64,000 nt of DNA. Origin: Phymatolithon calcareum. Taxonomy: Eukaryota; Rhodophyta; Florideophyceae; Hapalidiales. The translations under genes were made by a program, and so were the position numbers. The stretch covers positions 2,294,001 through 2,358,000 of the forward strand of contig OZ345358.1 of NCBI GenBank assembly GCA_977006965.1, written 5' to 3'. This document shows, one piece after another, positions 40,800 to 53,790 of this stretch. Numbering within the stretch: the stretch's first letter is position 1; each line of letters begins with the position of its first letter. Under the pieces are notes generated by a model. That model saw only the letters and a program-made list of their open reading frames with translations, was not told the DNA's origin and did no database searches.

Positions 40800-42260
40800 A
40801 TTTTCAGGAAGACGAATCTTTTCTTAGTGCTTATATTGAAACAGGAGTTGAGCGCTCTATCATAGGGAGAAGCGTACTATCGATTCGCAGGGATTCCAGA
40901 AAAGAATGAAATGAAGTGGAACACGACAAAAAGTGCCATCCTATGGACAAGGGCCACGGCACGACTCCGCTTGATAGAAGTGAACCTTTTTGACGCATTA
41001 TAGATGACAAATTCCGCGTTCCTTCCCCAGATGATAAGCATATATTAATCAAAATTGACGTTATCAACCTCAACGTTCGTCTGCTGTTTGGTCTGGACGT
41101 TATGGATGAGTTCGAATTCTTAGCTGATACGGCGGAAAACCGACTTGTTTGCAAAAATCTTGCTTGGCGTGCTCCTCTCGTTCGAAAGCTCGGCCACGTT
41201 TACAACGAGTGGGAGTGCGAAACAATATATACTGAACTAGAGTTGAAGCGCATCCATTTTCATTACTATTGTCCACAACCAGATCGATTCTGCAGATTGA
41301 TGAGCAGAGCCGGTTACCCGAATGCAAACTCAGAAACTCTGAAAATGCTTGACAAACTAGCCTGAGATTGTGATGTTTGACAGCGACTGTTAGAACATCC
41401 TGGAAGATTCCGTGCTTCTATAACGCATCACGACATCTTTTCAACCGCCTTGTTCTAATGGACCTGCTGAAACTAGAAGCGAAAAATGTTCTTCTTATAA
41501 TCTGCAAAGACAAATTTTTCAGTGCATCTGTATTTCTTGTTCATGTGGAGAGGACTGCTGCTGTCAGGCAGGTGTACGTCAGATATTGAGTAAATCCCTA
41601 TTCATGCTGACCAAGGCCCCCAATTTCAGTCTGAAAGTTTGAAACCAAGCCGATTTAGTGGGACAACGGAGTTCGTCACTGTTACCAATAGAGCTGCACC
41701 AGGTGCTGTTTGTAAATCTGAGCTCCAGTTAAGCGAGCCTGAGTATGTGGACAAAGACCGAGAACTTCCTTTTGATATCTATTCGTGCTGTCATCTGATG
41801 AATCGCTCAGAGTCGCTCGGATATCTGTTGTGCTATCAACTTAGCTGATCAAGTTACTGACAAGTAGTTCGAAAAAAGCATATTAAGGAGCTTCATGAAG
41901 CAATTCGTCGAGTGAAACAGAGCTCACGCTTGTGATTGACGTATAGAGATTTGGATCTCGAGTCTTTACATCTTCGACTCTATGCAAATACCTCTTTTGA
42001 ATCGAACAAAGACTCGTCTTTTCAACTGCGCTACATTTTCCTGCTGCGTAAAAAAGATAACATATGTCATGGTTTTGTCTACAGTAGCAGGAAGTCGAAA
42101 CGTGTTGAGAGATCAATCATGGTCAGTGAAATATAAGCATTCTCTGCCGCCTTTGACTATGGCTTCATGATGAAGTATATGGGGTCAAGAAGATTACTGT
42201 ATACACTGGCATTGAGTATCAAGCAGTGAAAAGAACCGAAGAAAGGAGCAAAAGACGTTT
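40800..42260 (+). pseudogene. Copia-like polyprotein remnant (B), RT deleted
   Basis: In order: IETGVERSIIG (protease-like, near 40834), LLFGLDVMDEF, RKLGHVYNEWE to SETLKMLDKLA (pre-integrase domain, 41160-41365), FNRLVLMDLLKLEAKNVLLI (integrase core start, 41440-41500) and then LRLYANTSFESNKDSSFQLR to KSKRVERSIMVSEI (RNase H end, 41960-42135). The pattern is that of Copia elements with a TDASF-type RNase H. No reverse transcriptase lies between integrase and RNase H, so at least 1 kb has been deleted. Stops and frameshifts are frequent. (Longer stretches are given only by their ends.). Confidence 0.65.
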
Positions 42261-42842
42261 ACGTATGCAAAGCTTAAGGTAGGAACTCTGCGTCACCGGT
42301 CGTAGGTGAACAATTGCGAGGTTCCGCGGTCGATCGTAGGCCGGGAACTAGCATTCTACCTTTTGTGAACGACAAGTTCTCCCACCGAAAATCCTATTTG
42401 CTCACAGAGGTGGTCAAAATTTGGCGTTCCCGTTCTGCTTGCAGAGCTCCTTCTCTCACTAAATTTCAGCCAATAGTATTCAAAATTAAAGCGAAACGGG
42501 CTCAGGTCGGGCGCAATAAATGCTATACAACTGCATAGACTGCACTAGTGTCTATGTGCCGAACGCCTGAATTGAGGGTACAGTATTTACGTCAATTGAG
42601 GAGCGATTAAAAAGCTCAAAAAAGTTTGTAAAAAGAATGCCGAACAGTTCTTTGGCGCCAGATTCAGAAAGCCGTACTCATTTTGTTCATAATACCTTAT
42701 AAGCTCCTCGTTTTTTGCTAAAAACGAATATATGAGCCTCACGAAGAAAATGAGTACCTGGCATGCCTCAAGAAAGAACCCGCACGGACTGGTTGACGCA
42801 TGTGTGCACACCAACGCAAAGACTGTGACCAGTCTTGCGGAA

Positions 42843-43235
42843 AGTTACAGACTGTATTGAGCCTTTTTCAAGTCGAAAAAAGTGAAATGCACAGTTCAGA
42901 AGGTAATTATGGAGCAAATAAAAAGTCGGGCTAGCACATCACTGCGCGTGAAATGGGTCACAGCTGAGAAAGGCATTGAAAAGACTGGTAGCGTCAAGGC
43001 AGGTAAGGCTGATGAAGGTGCCCCTTCCTCTCACTTGCTTGTACCGAGCCCAGCCGGAAAAACCCCGTACCAAAAACTGCGGCTTACATTATTCATGTTT
43101 GTCAATCTTCTTCACCAAGCGTGAAGTTCTCTGGGGCATGAGCAAGCACAAGCGCACAAGAGGGGAATAAAAACCTCTATACAATCTACAGAATCTCTGA
43201 GAGCCCTCTCCCGTGCTCTCTAGCCTACAAAAAAA
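42843..43235 (+). repeat. Repeat family A, copy 4
   Basis: Plus strand encodes RASTSLRVKWV, a PLPLTCLYRAQP-like stretch and TIYRISESPLP, matching the minus-strand copies at 19.1-19.7 and 27.2-27.9 kb. Confidence 0.55.
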
Positions 43236-43295
43236 TGTTATAGACTGGAAAGGAGACCGCAGGTTTAGAAAACGGAATGAACGAAGAGCAGAAGG

Positions 43296-44276
43296 ATGTA
43301 TCAGCCTTATATGCGATGCGATGTCATGCGCATATTCGGCAATATCGAGCGACATTTCGACAGTTTCGTCTCCCCTGGCCTAAAACCTCTTGTCTCCCTA
43401 GTGGCCGAAGCATCGTCGTGTACTGATGCGGCACTCGAGGACGTGGTGAAACTCAACGGCGCTGTGCCATTCATGGCCCGTGAACTACATCCTGTGGCAG
43501 TGGGACTGCCTTGTGGTGACCCTGCTGGCGAAAAATGGGACGAATTCTTTGAAGACGACCCCATGACCTCCCCCATGCCGTCCCCACTACCACCTTCGCC
43601 ACAGGTAGCTCATTCTCCAGTTGATACAACTTCTGGCTATCAGCGTCCATCTCGCAGCGAGCTTGCTACGTTTTCCGGCGGCAGCCACACGAGAACGACG
43701 TCCTATGAGGAACATGGGCATCGCATCGCTTCCAGACCTTAGGGCTTCAAGCCTTCGAAATGTGCAATTTGGGACGTGCAAACGTGCGTAAACGGTGCTG
43801 GCTTCAGAGGTGTTCATACGGAGCCCGGTATTTCCGCATTGGGAAGCACCTCAGCGGGAGAACGAGTACCTGCCGGTGACTTTGACGTAGGCGGCGAACG
43901 GGGTGGCAGTATAGAGGGAAGTGGAAACTGCAGTGCTGCTGATGTGACCGCTCGCGTGCGACGTGCGAACGTCTCTGAAGACGGTCGTAGAGAAGAACGG
44001 ATCCAGCGATACTGTGCCGTCTCACGTTTTGACGTGCTCGCCGAACAACTCATCAACAACACATTGGACGCGCACAACACTCATCAACGTTCAGTCACGC
44101 TAGAAAGTACACTGTACTACGGACGCGGTGTTGGAACCCTCTTAAATGCCATGGGGAAGAAGAGAAAGACTGCAGATTACAAGATGACAAATTTTGCTGT
44201 GCAACTCAAGACGACCGTCACGTGCTCATCATGTAATAGTCTTTATGGGGCCACAATCAACATAAGTGGGACTTAA
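43296..44276 (+). pseudogene. 327-codon frame interrupted by one TAG, unknown
   Basis: From the ATG at 43296 the frame stays open for 148 codons, meets a single TAG at 43740-43742, and then runs on in the same frame to 44276. The first part has a Pro-Ser rich linker (MTSPMPSPLPPSPQVAHSP). The second is Gly-Ser rich, then charged (GRREERIQRY) and ends with a TCSSCNSLYG cysteine pair. GC content is higher than in the flanks. No domain is recognised. It may be a gene with a recent nonsense mutation, stop-codon readthrough, or a short intron spanning the TAG. Confidence 0.4.
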
Positions 44277-47200
44277 GCCTGTAGAAACTGTTTTCTGAGA
44301 CATGTGAAAGACATCCATGAGCTTGACGCTTATGAGGAGCCTCATGCTGAGTAGATTTCTTTACCAAATGTTAAATTTTCATTACCTCAATTGAGGGAAA
44401 GATCCTGGCACATAGACTCTAGGGGCGCGAAATGTTCTGTATATTGTTCAGTCCGCAGGAATGTACCGTTTAAACCAGAATTATGGGACTGAGCGGTACA
44501 TACCATTTTCTGAGTGGATTCCACCACAGAGAAATCTTGTATATAACCGGGAAACGCGTCCGCAGAACGTTTCGTTCTGTGGAACCCCGTGGATGACCGA
44601 AAAATGCTAGTTTTAGATTAAAATATTTTCTAAAAGTAGATTTATGGACAAGAAATCGCCTCCTGGACGGAAAATGACCTTGATAAGCATAGAGTTTGAT
44701 AATCTTCCACCAGTGTGAGAGCCATCGCAACGTGTACTGAGAGGGCGGAAGAAAACCTAATAAGGTCGTGATATGCGCAGAGAGAGTTGTAATTATTTTT
44801 GGAATCTCTCAGGAACTAGTTGTGCTGGAAGGCTTGAATAGTAACGACTTCTGAAAATGGCTTCAGTAGTTGGCCTAAGAAGACGTATACGCAGAAGAAC
44901 TTCTGGAAAAGATCATCTTAGAGCTCCCACCACGCGTTGCGGATCTGAAGTTGCCTCTGTATTTTTCAATCTCTGTCAGTTCATGGAGAAATTGAAAGTG
45001 CTCCGAATGCGAATCCGTCCCGCATGGTGGCTCAGGCGATATAGAGGGACTGAAATCATCGTGCAAGGCTCTGAGTTAATAAATGAACCCATACTCCCAT
45101 GCAGACTCCGTTCACACAGGGTTCTACTGATTTATACGGGCCCTTCGGAGTTATTGGACTCCAAACGTAGTTTTCAGGATATTTCCCTCTCAGATTTCGT
45201 AAAAAAGCTTGTATCTAGTGCCTGAAGTATGCGTAATGCACGGCATTAATCGAATCTTTCCTTGTAAACTGCAGTTATGCCTTCTTGTACATCTTTGTCG
45301 AGCCCATCGCAAAATATCTTTGGACAAATTGATCTTAATTTCTAGAGGTGAGGACTTTTTGAGCTGGGATAAAAATGGTGATACTCTGGCGGAAGGAACT
45401 TCCATCCAAATTCCGTTGACGACGCAAGTGAGAAAAGAGCAAACAAAACTCATGGAGAGTGCAGTCAGACCTCTTCGAATGAAAAGCGTTTTCACAGCGC
45501 TGAAAGAGGGGAAAAAGAGACTGGTCTCACTCCAATCTCTGTACCGCCAGAGCGAAGAATTCAATAGCCCTCGACTAGACGAACACAGAGCATTGTTTTA
45601 CCGCAGCTTGTTCAGCAGACCCGGAATAAAGTTTTAGCCTGAAACTAGACTCTCAGCCTTCGCATCCCTTCTTTATGTCAGAGACGTTAGTTTTTTCGAG
45701 AGATCTGCGTGCGCTAGGTGACGGGCAGCGATATATTCTCGACATGGTTCCTCCCCGACAACGGGAGCGATATGCTGGTTCCGGAATGGATCGATGAGGC
45801 CTCTAGAAATAGATTTTCCCTTAAATTCGCAACCAGTACACAATGATGGACGTCCTCCGACATTAGATCCTTGCTTAGATTGAACGGGGATATTTTGACT
45901 AGAGGTAGAGGACATAAATACCATCGGCCGAGGTGCAATACGTCGAGCAGTCATCGAGCTGCTCATGAGAATTCACTTCGGATTGTGAAAACCGTATTGT
46001 GTTAATGCTTGTTTCTGCGCGTGTGCTTGCAGTGCGACTAGAGAATCTCCTACTTCATCCACGAAGAAACACGTGAAATGTTACGGTAAACTGAATGCGT
46101 TTTGCTGTTGGATATGCCAACCCATGGTTAATCATATGTTTGCACTTTCAAAAATACTGGGTTGAATCCCGTGACAGACGGTTGAGGCGGTTGCTGACTT
46201 CTGATTCAACCGTACGGAATAGTTATATCATGATCATTTTACATGTATAGAAGGCCGTGGTTTTAACCTCGTGGAAGAGGGCTTTGAGAAGTGGTTTCGG
46301 TGCTCAAGATAATGTATTCTATCAGCTTCCACACTTAATTTTGTTCCCTCAGACAAGGATCGTCGTGTTCTTCCTTTTTAAAAACAGGAATCCGGAACGT
46401 CATGTAGTGCAAATGTCTCGGACAAAGGACGTGGAGAACCAGATACCGTTTCCAAAAGGAATTATCCGGAACAAGTGCCCCTGCTACAGAAAATATAATT
46501 TCCAGGAGGCATTGGAGCCCAAACGCTCATACGGGCAGTATTCATACGGATGAGATAGATCTGCTTCCAGGAAACAGTCTCAGGGAAGATTCAGACGAAA
46601 CCCTATGCAGTAGTGCCGTGCATCATGTTTTGGAGAGATGGCTTGCATATTCAGATGCCCTGGAAGAGAATGAAGAGATTCGTGGCGCCGAGGAGGTGTG
46701 CTTCCCAGACGAGCCCTCTAAAAACGAGTGAGAAGTCGGTAGAAACGAAAGCAATGAGGATTTCGTTTTGGCTTTTACAATCCCAAGAGTATCACTGAAA
46801 ATGGGAGTCCTACACAATCGGGTATCTGCGGGATTGCCACCTACCTGTACAGAATCGGCTGTTTGACCAGAAAGAAAGACCCTTTATGCAATGTCATTGG
46901 CGAAAATGTGCGCTCTGTAAGCCGTTGCTGAGTACTTGTTCAGAAATGGCTGAGGGATCTACGTCCCTTTTTGTGACAACTTCGCAGTGCTACGAAGCTA
47001 TTCATCTGGTTGGATCTGCCTCCAGGGTAGTCAAAGTATTTTCGAGGGCCCCTTGTGAGCTGTGGCATGCACCAGAAACCATCCATGCTTTCAAAATTAA
47101 TGGCCGGAGGCGTTTGGTGCGTCAAGTGCAAGACGTAGTCTGGAAACACGTCTCTCGTGTCCAGAATGTATGCACTATCCCTGTTGAGGATTTTATTCCG

Positions 47201-48650
47201 TTCAAACATATTTCTATGTCTAGATCACGGAAATCGGTGCTTAGTGAGGCATTAAGCAACTACATAATCTCCCCAAGATCTGTTAATGAGCGGAATGCGC
47301 AATCCGAACGTAGTGCAATACAGATTGATAGAGCTTGCGTTCACAAAATGGCCTATGCTTCGCCATGCCTCACATGCTGGAGTGATCTCTCTCTTGAAAG
47401 GACCACCAATCTCTGACGCGTTCCATTTCCCAGAGTAAGCAGAAGGACGTGGAAGAACAGTTCAAGAAGAGCGTTATTTTCCATGACTGGCAAGCGTGAC
47501 TCTCTATGGTGGCCAAAGACGCACTTCATGGGGATCTCTCTTAATTCATCGAATGCTAACGGCTTCTAGAGGGTCTATGGTCTGCTTCAAAATTTCGCGG
47601 GAGCTTCTCTTCTGATCATACATCTCAAAAGAAGACTGCGCTCGGCCATCCGTGCTCCGTTACATGATTATTGGATTCAGAGGTAAATTCGGTTGTCGCA
47701 TTAGGAAGAGCAGACAGGAGCTTGTGGTGTTTATCTTGCGCGCTAATTGGATACTTTGATCGCTTTAGGCAGCAGGCTAGAGTCCGTACAGTGCCTTCAT
47801 CGCGCATCTGAAATTGACACCAGTGCAGAGATTGAATTGGCGGCAACTTCACAGTCGAATTCTCAGGCCGGTGGGCCTGTTATATCCATAAGTGTTTGGA
47901 TGTATTGGAAATACTGGTGTAAAGGCCAGGCGATACGCATTTTAACTGTGCTTTGGATATTCATCGACACAATGTGGGAACTGTGTTCGGGGCCACTAGC
48001 AAAGGGCCTTCACTGTGGTATGTCGTTTCCTTGTTCTGCAAACATGCGGGTAATTGTGATCAACAGGTATGGGTAGCGCTCTTGCCATGTTGTGGAACAG
48101 TAATTGTGCCTGCTGCGAATGGATTCGAAAAGCACAACAGGCGGTTTCACGACGTTTCGTCAATGACCTTGTCCAGGCTAGTTTTAGCTTGCGTAGGGTG
48201 GGAGTATTACATGATTGTCAGCGAGGAGATTGTTTTGCAATTTCGCGCACGCAAAAGATTTGACGCAGTAATGCGCCTTTCAAATGATTTTGTGTTAGGG
48301 ATATATGTCCCGGATACCCTCCGGGAAGAGGATGAGCGCTCGCCTAAGAGTAATGAATGATTTTAATCGCTCTGCGCGAGTTTCGTACTTCTCCAAGTAC
48401 GTAAATGTGCTGGATAATTTTCGAAGTTTAGTATTTTTGGAATATGATACATGCATCATGTTACTTGAAATTGTAATTACCACACCTCAACCCATGATAG
48501 ACATAGAGAAAAGCACAATAGTATATAGGTCGTACCGTGATAAATAGAACCATAGGTTCTTTCCGGAACAATAACTAATTATTTACTTCTCGCGTCTTCT
48601 GCCATCATGAAAATTCGTTTGCCAAACCCCGAACTGGTTTTCTGACATCA
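44277..48650. other. Decayed or non-coding region, no recognised gene
   Basis: Open stretches of 110-180 codons occur on the plus strand (44857-45225, 45209-45637, 46886-47416, 47953-48360), most starting without a usable ATG and changing frame. Amino-acid composition looks protein-like in places, so these may be remnants of an old element, but I recognise no motif. Confidence 0.3.
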
Positions 48651-51600
48651 CGTCAGATGGTTGACGAAGTAAGTGCTTTTTGCAAAGTTCTTTCCTTGCA
48701 GCTAGACATATTGCTCATCAAACAGCGTGTAATGATGTTCAATATGACACTCCCGTCAGCTCACATCGATGACGCTTTGCTATTTTCGCTTGACAAAGCT
48801 AAAAACTGGACATCGGATTCGTTTTCTCCTAACAGCTCACACAGATTATACTCAGACAAAGTTCAAAGTTGACCTTGAAGTCTGGACTCGATTCAGAACG
48901 GCCAGAATTTCTTGCACACCACTGACCGTTTGACCTTCGCGAAATGAGGCAAGGATGGGACACAGACCGCGATGAAGCCGGACAATAACCGTAGCTCCGA
49001 AGCACAGAAAAATGTTTCTGTAAGGCGCTGTGAGGACGCCGATACGCAAGATCTGCACAACGTTTCCGATGGATAGGAAGACAAATTGCAGCTTGTTCGA
49101 AAACGTAGAGAAAAGGAAACCAAGGGATGGGCCGCAAAACACCCTTCTGCCGCACAAAAACGGGCATTCTGCGGCACAAAAAACTTTCGCTTCAGTGGAA
49201 GACGAAGCCGGCGATACTAAAGATCTGAAAAACGTTTGAGATGACGAAGAAAACGAATGGAAGCCTGTTCTGAAATGTTGTAAAACGATTTTCAAAAATG
49301 TTCAACCACCAAAGCGACATTTAGTTCCGAACGGTTACATTTAAAATCGTCAATTCTCAGATTTACCTTAGATAAAAGGCTCGTCCTGCCTTGAAAATGC
49401 ATTTCCTCTCCCTCTCACAATGATTCTGCAGAAAATAGAAGAAAGATACGCTTTATATAGAAGTAAAGACGACAAACATGCATTCGAAATAGAATTAAAG
49501 AAATATTACTGGTGGACAAAGCGAAGAGATGATAAGCGGAAAGCTAAATGTCATTGGGCCCACTTTTCGCCTTACTTCCGCTTCACCCACTTCCGTGTCT
49601 AACGATGGGCGAACGGAGTTCTTCCACTCCCCTTTCCGATTGCCTACCTCCAGAGGGAGCTTGAACACCGATTAGCAGAGCTTCCGGAATTTCGAATTTG
49701 TCCGTGAATTTCCATACCAAAATTACACTCAATCGTTTGTTGTTCAAAACATTGTCAAACTTGACTTTAAGCTTCTCGAGGCTGTCTAGCTCAACATCAT
49801 TACCAAACTCCGTTCGTTCAACTGTCGTAGTTTCTGCTTCTCGCTCTCTGGTCGGAACTTGTTAAGCACGTTTAAAATTAACTCCCTAATGGCGAATGAA
49901 TTCACAGCAATAACCTTGAACGAAATATCGGACGATCTCCACAGGTTCTCTAGCTACTGCAAGACAAAAATATCGTTAAGTCCTTCGGTGCAAAGTCAAG
50001 GAGGTTAATTCCTCGGTACGAGAAATTTTCCGAGATCTACTCTCGCTCACATTTCTATTTCTGACGTCCGGCACAGAAATAAACTTCTGATTATTATTAA
50101 TAGAATCGCGAAAAGATGAGAAAATGTCTTTCAACTCATCTTTCTGTTCCAGTTTTTCCGTGTCTGATGACCCATCCACAATCCCGTCCATTACATTCCA
50201 GATTCCTTGCACCAGACCGATTGTGTCTACATCTATATCTTCCTTGTTGGGAAGAAACCCTTTAAGCTCAGACTTGTACCAGTGCGCTGCCGCCTTATAT
50301 ATATCTCCGCGGCTTAAACTCCTATCGAGAATGCAAACCAGGCCATGGAATAGAAGCTTTCGAACACTCTTTCACCCCTATTTTATATATTCGAACCACC
50401 ATGACTGGATATGGGTCACGACATTGTACCAAAATTGGCGATATGGATTGTGTTCCATCGGATGACGCGTTTCCTCCTCTTTCTCGGATGACCCGGTGTG
50501 TCCTCTAAACATTCTCCCGTCAGGAGTGCTCGGTAGAACTTCAGATGAGAATCTTCCACCTCTTGAGTGATCTCATCTTCTCTTCCATATATACTTAGCC
50601 AATACGGCTCCATCGTAATCGCATCTTCCCCTGTCGAAATGATGCCAATGACCAGGCTAACGGAGTAGGAGTCAAAACGCAACGGAGAATGAGTTCTGAT
50701 TGTGCGTGAAGCACACTTCTTGATTAAGTCAACCCACAATGAGTATCCCGGGAAGCGTTTTCCATCTCTTCATCAAACAAAGGAAGTAATTTTCTCTCCA
50801 ATTGTAGGTCTGTAGCGCAGATAGAAATGAATTCTGTGGAAAAAAATAAAATTCTTTGGCCTGCTCATTTCATCCAAACAGGCCTCTTTCACATTTCCTT
50901 ACATTATTGATTTGCCACTTAGTCCCTCTTGTTACTAAGTTGACCGCTAGTATCCACTCAACAGGCTCGGAAAATAGATGGATGATTAGCATATAATGAC
51001 GCTTCATGCATATGCACTGTGCGTATGATCTACAATACATTGCAATTAATTCATAGCGTGAAAGTGGTTGATGCGTCGTAGGCGGGGCTCCATTAATGTG
51101 AACGCTGTCCTACATCTCTTACCAGAAGAGTCTCTCGTCGGCCCATGTCTTTAGAACTGCGACCGTTGTCCACACGTCTATCACCAAACCACTCCCTACC
51201 ATAACAATGAATGCGACAAAAATCTAAACCTTCGACAACTGCTGTGACCCCGGAACCTCGCCCTTTGCACCACAATCAACATCTTTATTCTGTCGGTGTG
51301 ATTTGTTCGGATTTTTCCCAGCTCTCCATTCTGATGGCCAATTTTCGAGCTGTAGGTACTTCTTAAGGAAGATGCACCAACGTCGGATTCGTCCGGGAGC
51401 TGCAAGAATTTTTGTGCTGGTGGGAAGCAGCGACCGAATGCCCACTTCGCAGCAACTGGCCGTTATAGACACCTCTGGGAACCTGTTCCTACGGGTTGTG
51501 CCACAGGATTCGCGCATCATCAGGGTCACATCGCCGACTACTGGAAGCAGCAGAAGTCATAGCGGCAGCAATGGCGGTCGAGAGCGGATGCCGCCACTGC

Positions 51601-51749
51601 TTCTCGCCAGCTAATTCGCATATAACATAAATCGCAACTTAGTTTATTGGAAAGTTCGTAGGGGAGTACCCGGACATGCTCTACAGGTTCCAATTCTGTA
51701 CGTGGCCGGAATAAAGCGCGACCCGCTATGTCCGCTCTTTGAAATACAA
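48651..51749. other. No recognised gene
   Basis: The most protein-like piece is on the minus strand, 50739-50416 (about 107 codons, no ATG at its start, containing ITMEPYWLSIYGREDEI). A 60-codon frame at 49420-49602 is Lys-rich. Nothing matches a family I know. Confidence 0.3.
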
Positions 51750-52220
51750 TTTCGCTGCGGCCTACTAGCCTAGAAAAACGTGCACGATGGTCTACTGGCC
51801 TCGCAAGAATCGTGCGCCGGGCTAATGACCGCACTAAAAGTGCGCGAAAGTATACTGGCCTTGCGAGAATCGTGCTCTGGCCTATGTTCCGCGCGCAGGC
51901 AGCGAGACGGCCTTGTGCCCTCGACAAAAGTTTGCGAAAGTCTACTGACCTCGTGCAAAGTGTGTGCCGGAGTACTGGAAACTCACCTGTAGCGCGAGGG
52001 CCTCATGGCCTCGCACTATTCTTGCACAAGTGGAGCGATGGACTACTGACCTTGCACCGAATGGATTGCTGGCCTCGTGGTGTTTCATAGAAGGTTTGCG
52101 AAGGTCTACTGACCTCTCAGAAAGTTTTGGTGCGCAGGCCTTAAGGCCGCGCAATGATAGCGTGACGGCCTAACGATCTCGTCCAAAAAGCTGTGCGAAG
52201 GTCTACTGACCTCACCAAGG
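51750..52220. repeat. Degenerate minisatellite, unit about 30 bases
   Basis: About fifteen divergent copies of a unit close to GGTCTACTGACCTCG plus CAAGAATCGTGCGAA, with unit lengths of 29-33 bases. The palindromic core GGTC-TACT-GACC recurs in many units. Confidence 0.75.
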
Positions 52221-53249
52221 GAGTTTTATTTAGTTAGTCCATTTATAATCTATCGTCTTGGCCTTGCAGCGCATGTGCCGTATCCTTGAGAAACAGAAGA
52301 GGTTTTCTTGGCGAGGAAACCATTGTACGTCAGCGTCTCAGCAATATCTCTGTGTTCCAGGAAGTCCCGATTATAGTAAGGATGATCCTTTAGCATAAAG
52401 TAGGGAAAACCAGCACCTCTTCTGCGTGGACAGTGCTCCGTTGCACTACCCGCAATATCCAAGTACGCAAAAAGAACACCAACAGCTTGGCTATGTGTGA
52501 GACGACATAGCGAGTCTCTTCTGGAATTGATTTGGTGCACGGCAGGAAAAAGGGCGCTGTTCGCTTTGCTCATATCCCCTCCATAGTGTTTTAAAGTAGC
52601 GCAAGCACGGCTAATAACTAATGTGTCTGTCCAGAAGGGAAAAATTATCCTTTTGAAATCGATTTAGGCTTAGAGAATGCCTGTCTTGACCGCTTTTTAG
52701 AGAAATCTGCGGTTTTATTCGAAACATAAAACCGAAATGTTTTGGGGATTTGACTTTCACGGCGTCCATCGGTCCAGCTCCCCAGAGAGGGCGAGCAGTG
52801 AGGCGCAGCTCCTTACTAGATTTCCCGGACACCGTCCTGTAACTCTTAGGAACCTCCTCCCGCACAAGCGCCGCTTGCCGGAGAAGCGAATTGTCGTAGT
52901 TATATCCGTGCGATAACTTCGCGACTACTACAAAGGACTATGAAGGGTGGGTGCGTGGGTGGTCAACAAAAAAATCGGGCTTCCAACTCGAAAAGCTCAC
53001 CTGTCTAGCGTCCGACGAGATACCAGATATCGTACGAGTCCTTATGGGAAACGGGCAGCCGGTGTACCAAAAAGCTCCTCACTATTTTCGCTCCCTTACT
53101 CGCGGTTCATGTCTCGGTTCAGGCACGTTCTGAAGTGCGTGCCGCCGTGTGAACGCGTCTGCAAGCTTGCGATGAGTGTGCTGGAGATCAAGGTTTCGTC
53201 GGCGTCTTGCTTGATATAGGGATTTCGATTGGCGAAGCTCGGACTCTGG
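52221..53249. other. No recognised gene
   Basis: Short open frames on both strands only (107 codons at 52250-52573 minus, 90 codons at 52947-53219 plus). Confidence 0.3.
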
Positions 53250-53790
53250 AGCAGTTGCTGGCGACTATGCGCGCCGGTGGGACTGCCGTGTAAGCTTTCG
53301 ACTCTGCGCTCCGTGGCGCAGCGTTTTCGACCGCCACAGGGTGTGGGCGCCTGTGAATGTGACGCTCAGAGTCACAGCCTGTTGCAGCGCGGCGCGGCGC
53401 CGCGTGGCGCAATCTGATGAGAGGGTCTTGGGAAAGCATCCGAAAGGCGTTCTTGGCCCGGTCGTCACGCGTCTAACGTTTCTTCCAGGCGGCCACAGGT
53501 TGTGGTGCCCTGGCGCTGTCGGGCGACTTAGGTTGTCGCGGGAGCGTCTTAGCGTGGAGGCTTCTCGAATGCCGCTGGCTGCGGCCCGAGACGGTGTCGA
53601 ACGACTTGGCTCGGCAAGGGAATCCTTTGCGCTCCGCCGCTCCTTGACTGCCACTGGTTGCAGATCTAAGACAGTCTTTGGTGTTGCCGATCAAAGCTCG
53701 AATGTCATTGAGCGTGGTCGCTTTCCGGCTGCCACCGGATGTGGCGCCCTGACAGGACAAAGGGTATCGATATATGCAGGTGATCGGCCG
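53250..53790 (+). repeat. GC-rich tract with a repeated 13-residue-sized motif
   Basis: Imperfect copies of TTCCGGCTGCCACCGGATGT (for example near 53325, 53490, 53575, 53650 and 53730) in a GC-rich stretch, encoding variations of FPAATGCGAL in one frame. It stands out in base composition from its neighbours. It is open on both strands, so coding sense is uncertain. Confidence 0.5.

Noticed and set aside
48829-49295. Overlapping minus-strand frames near 49 kb as a gene.
   Set aside because: Several frames are open at once, composition is low complexity, and there is no motif or conserved copy.
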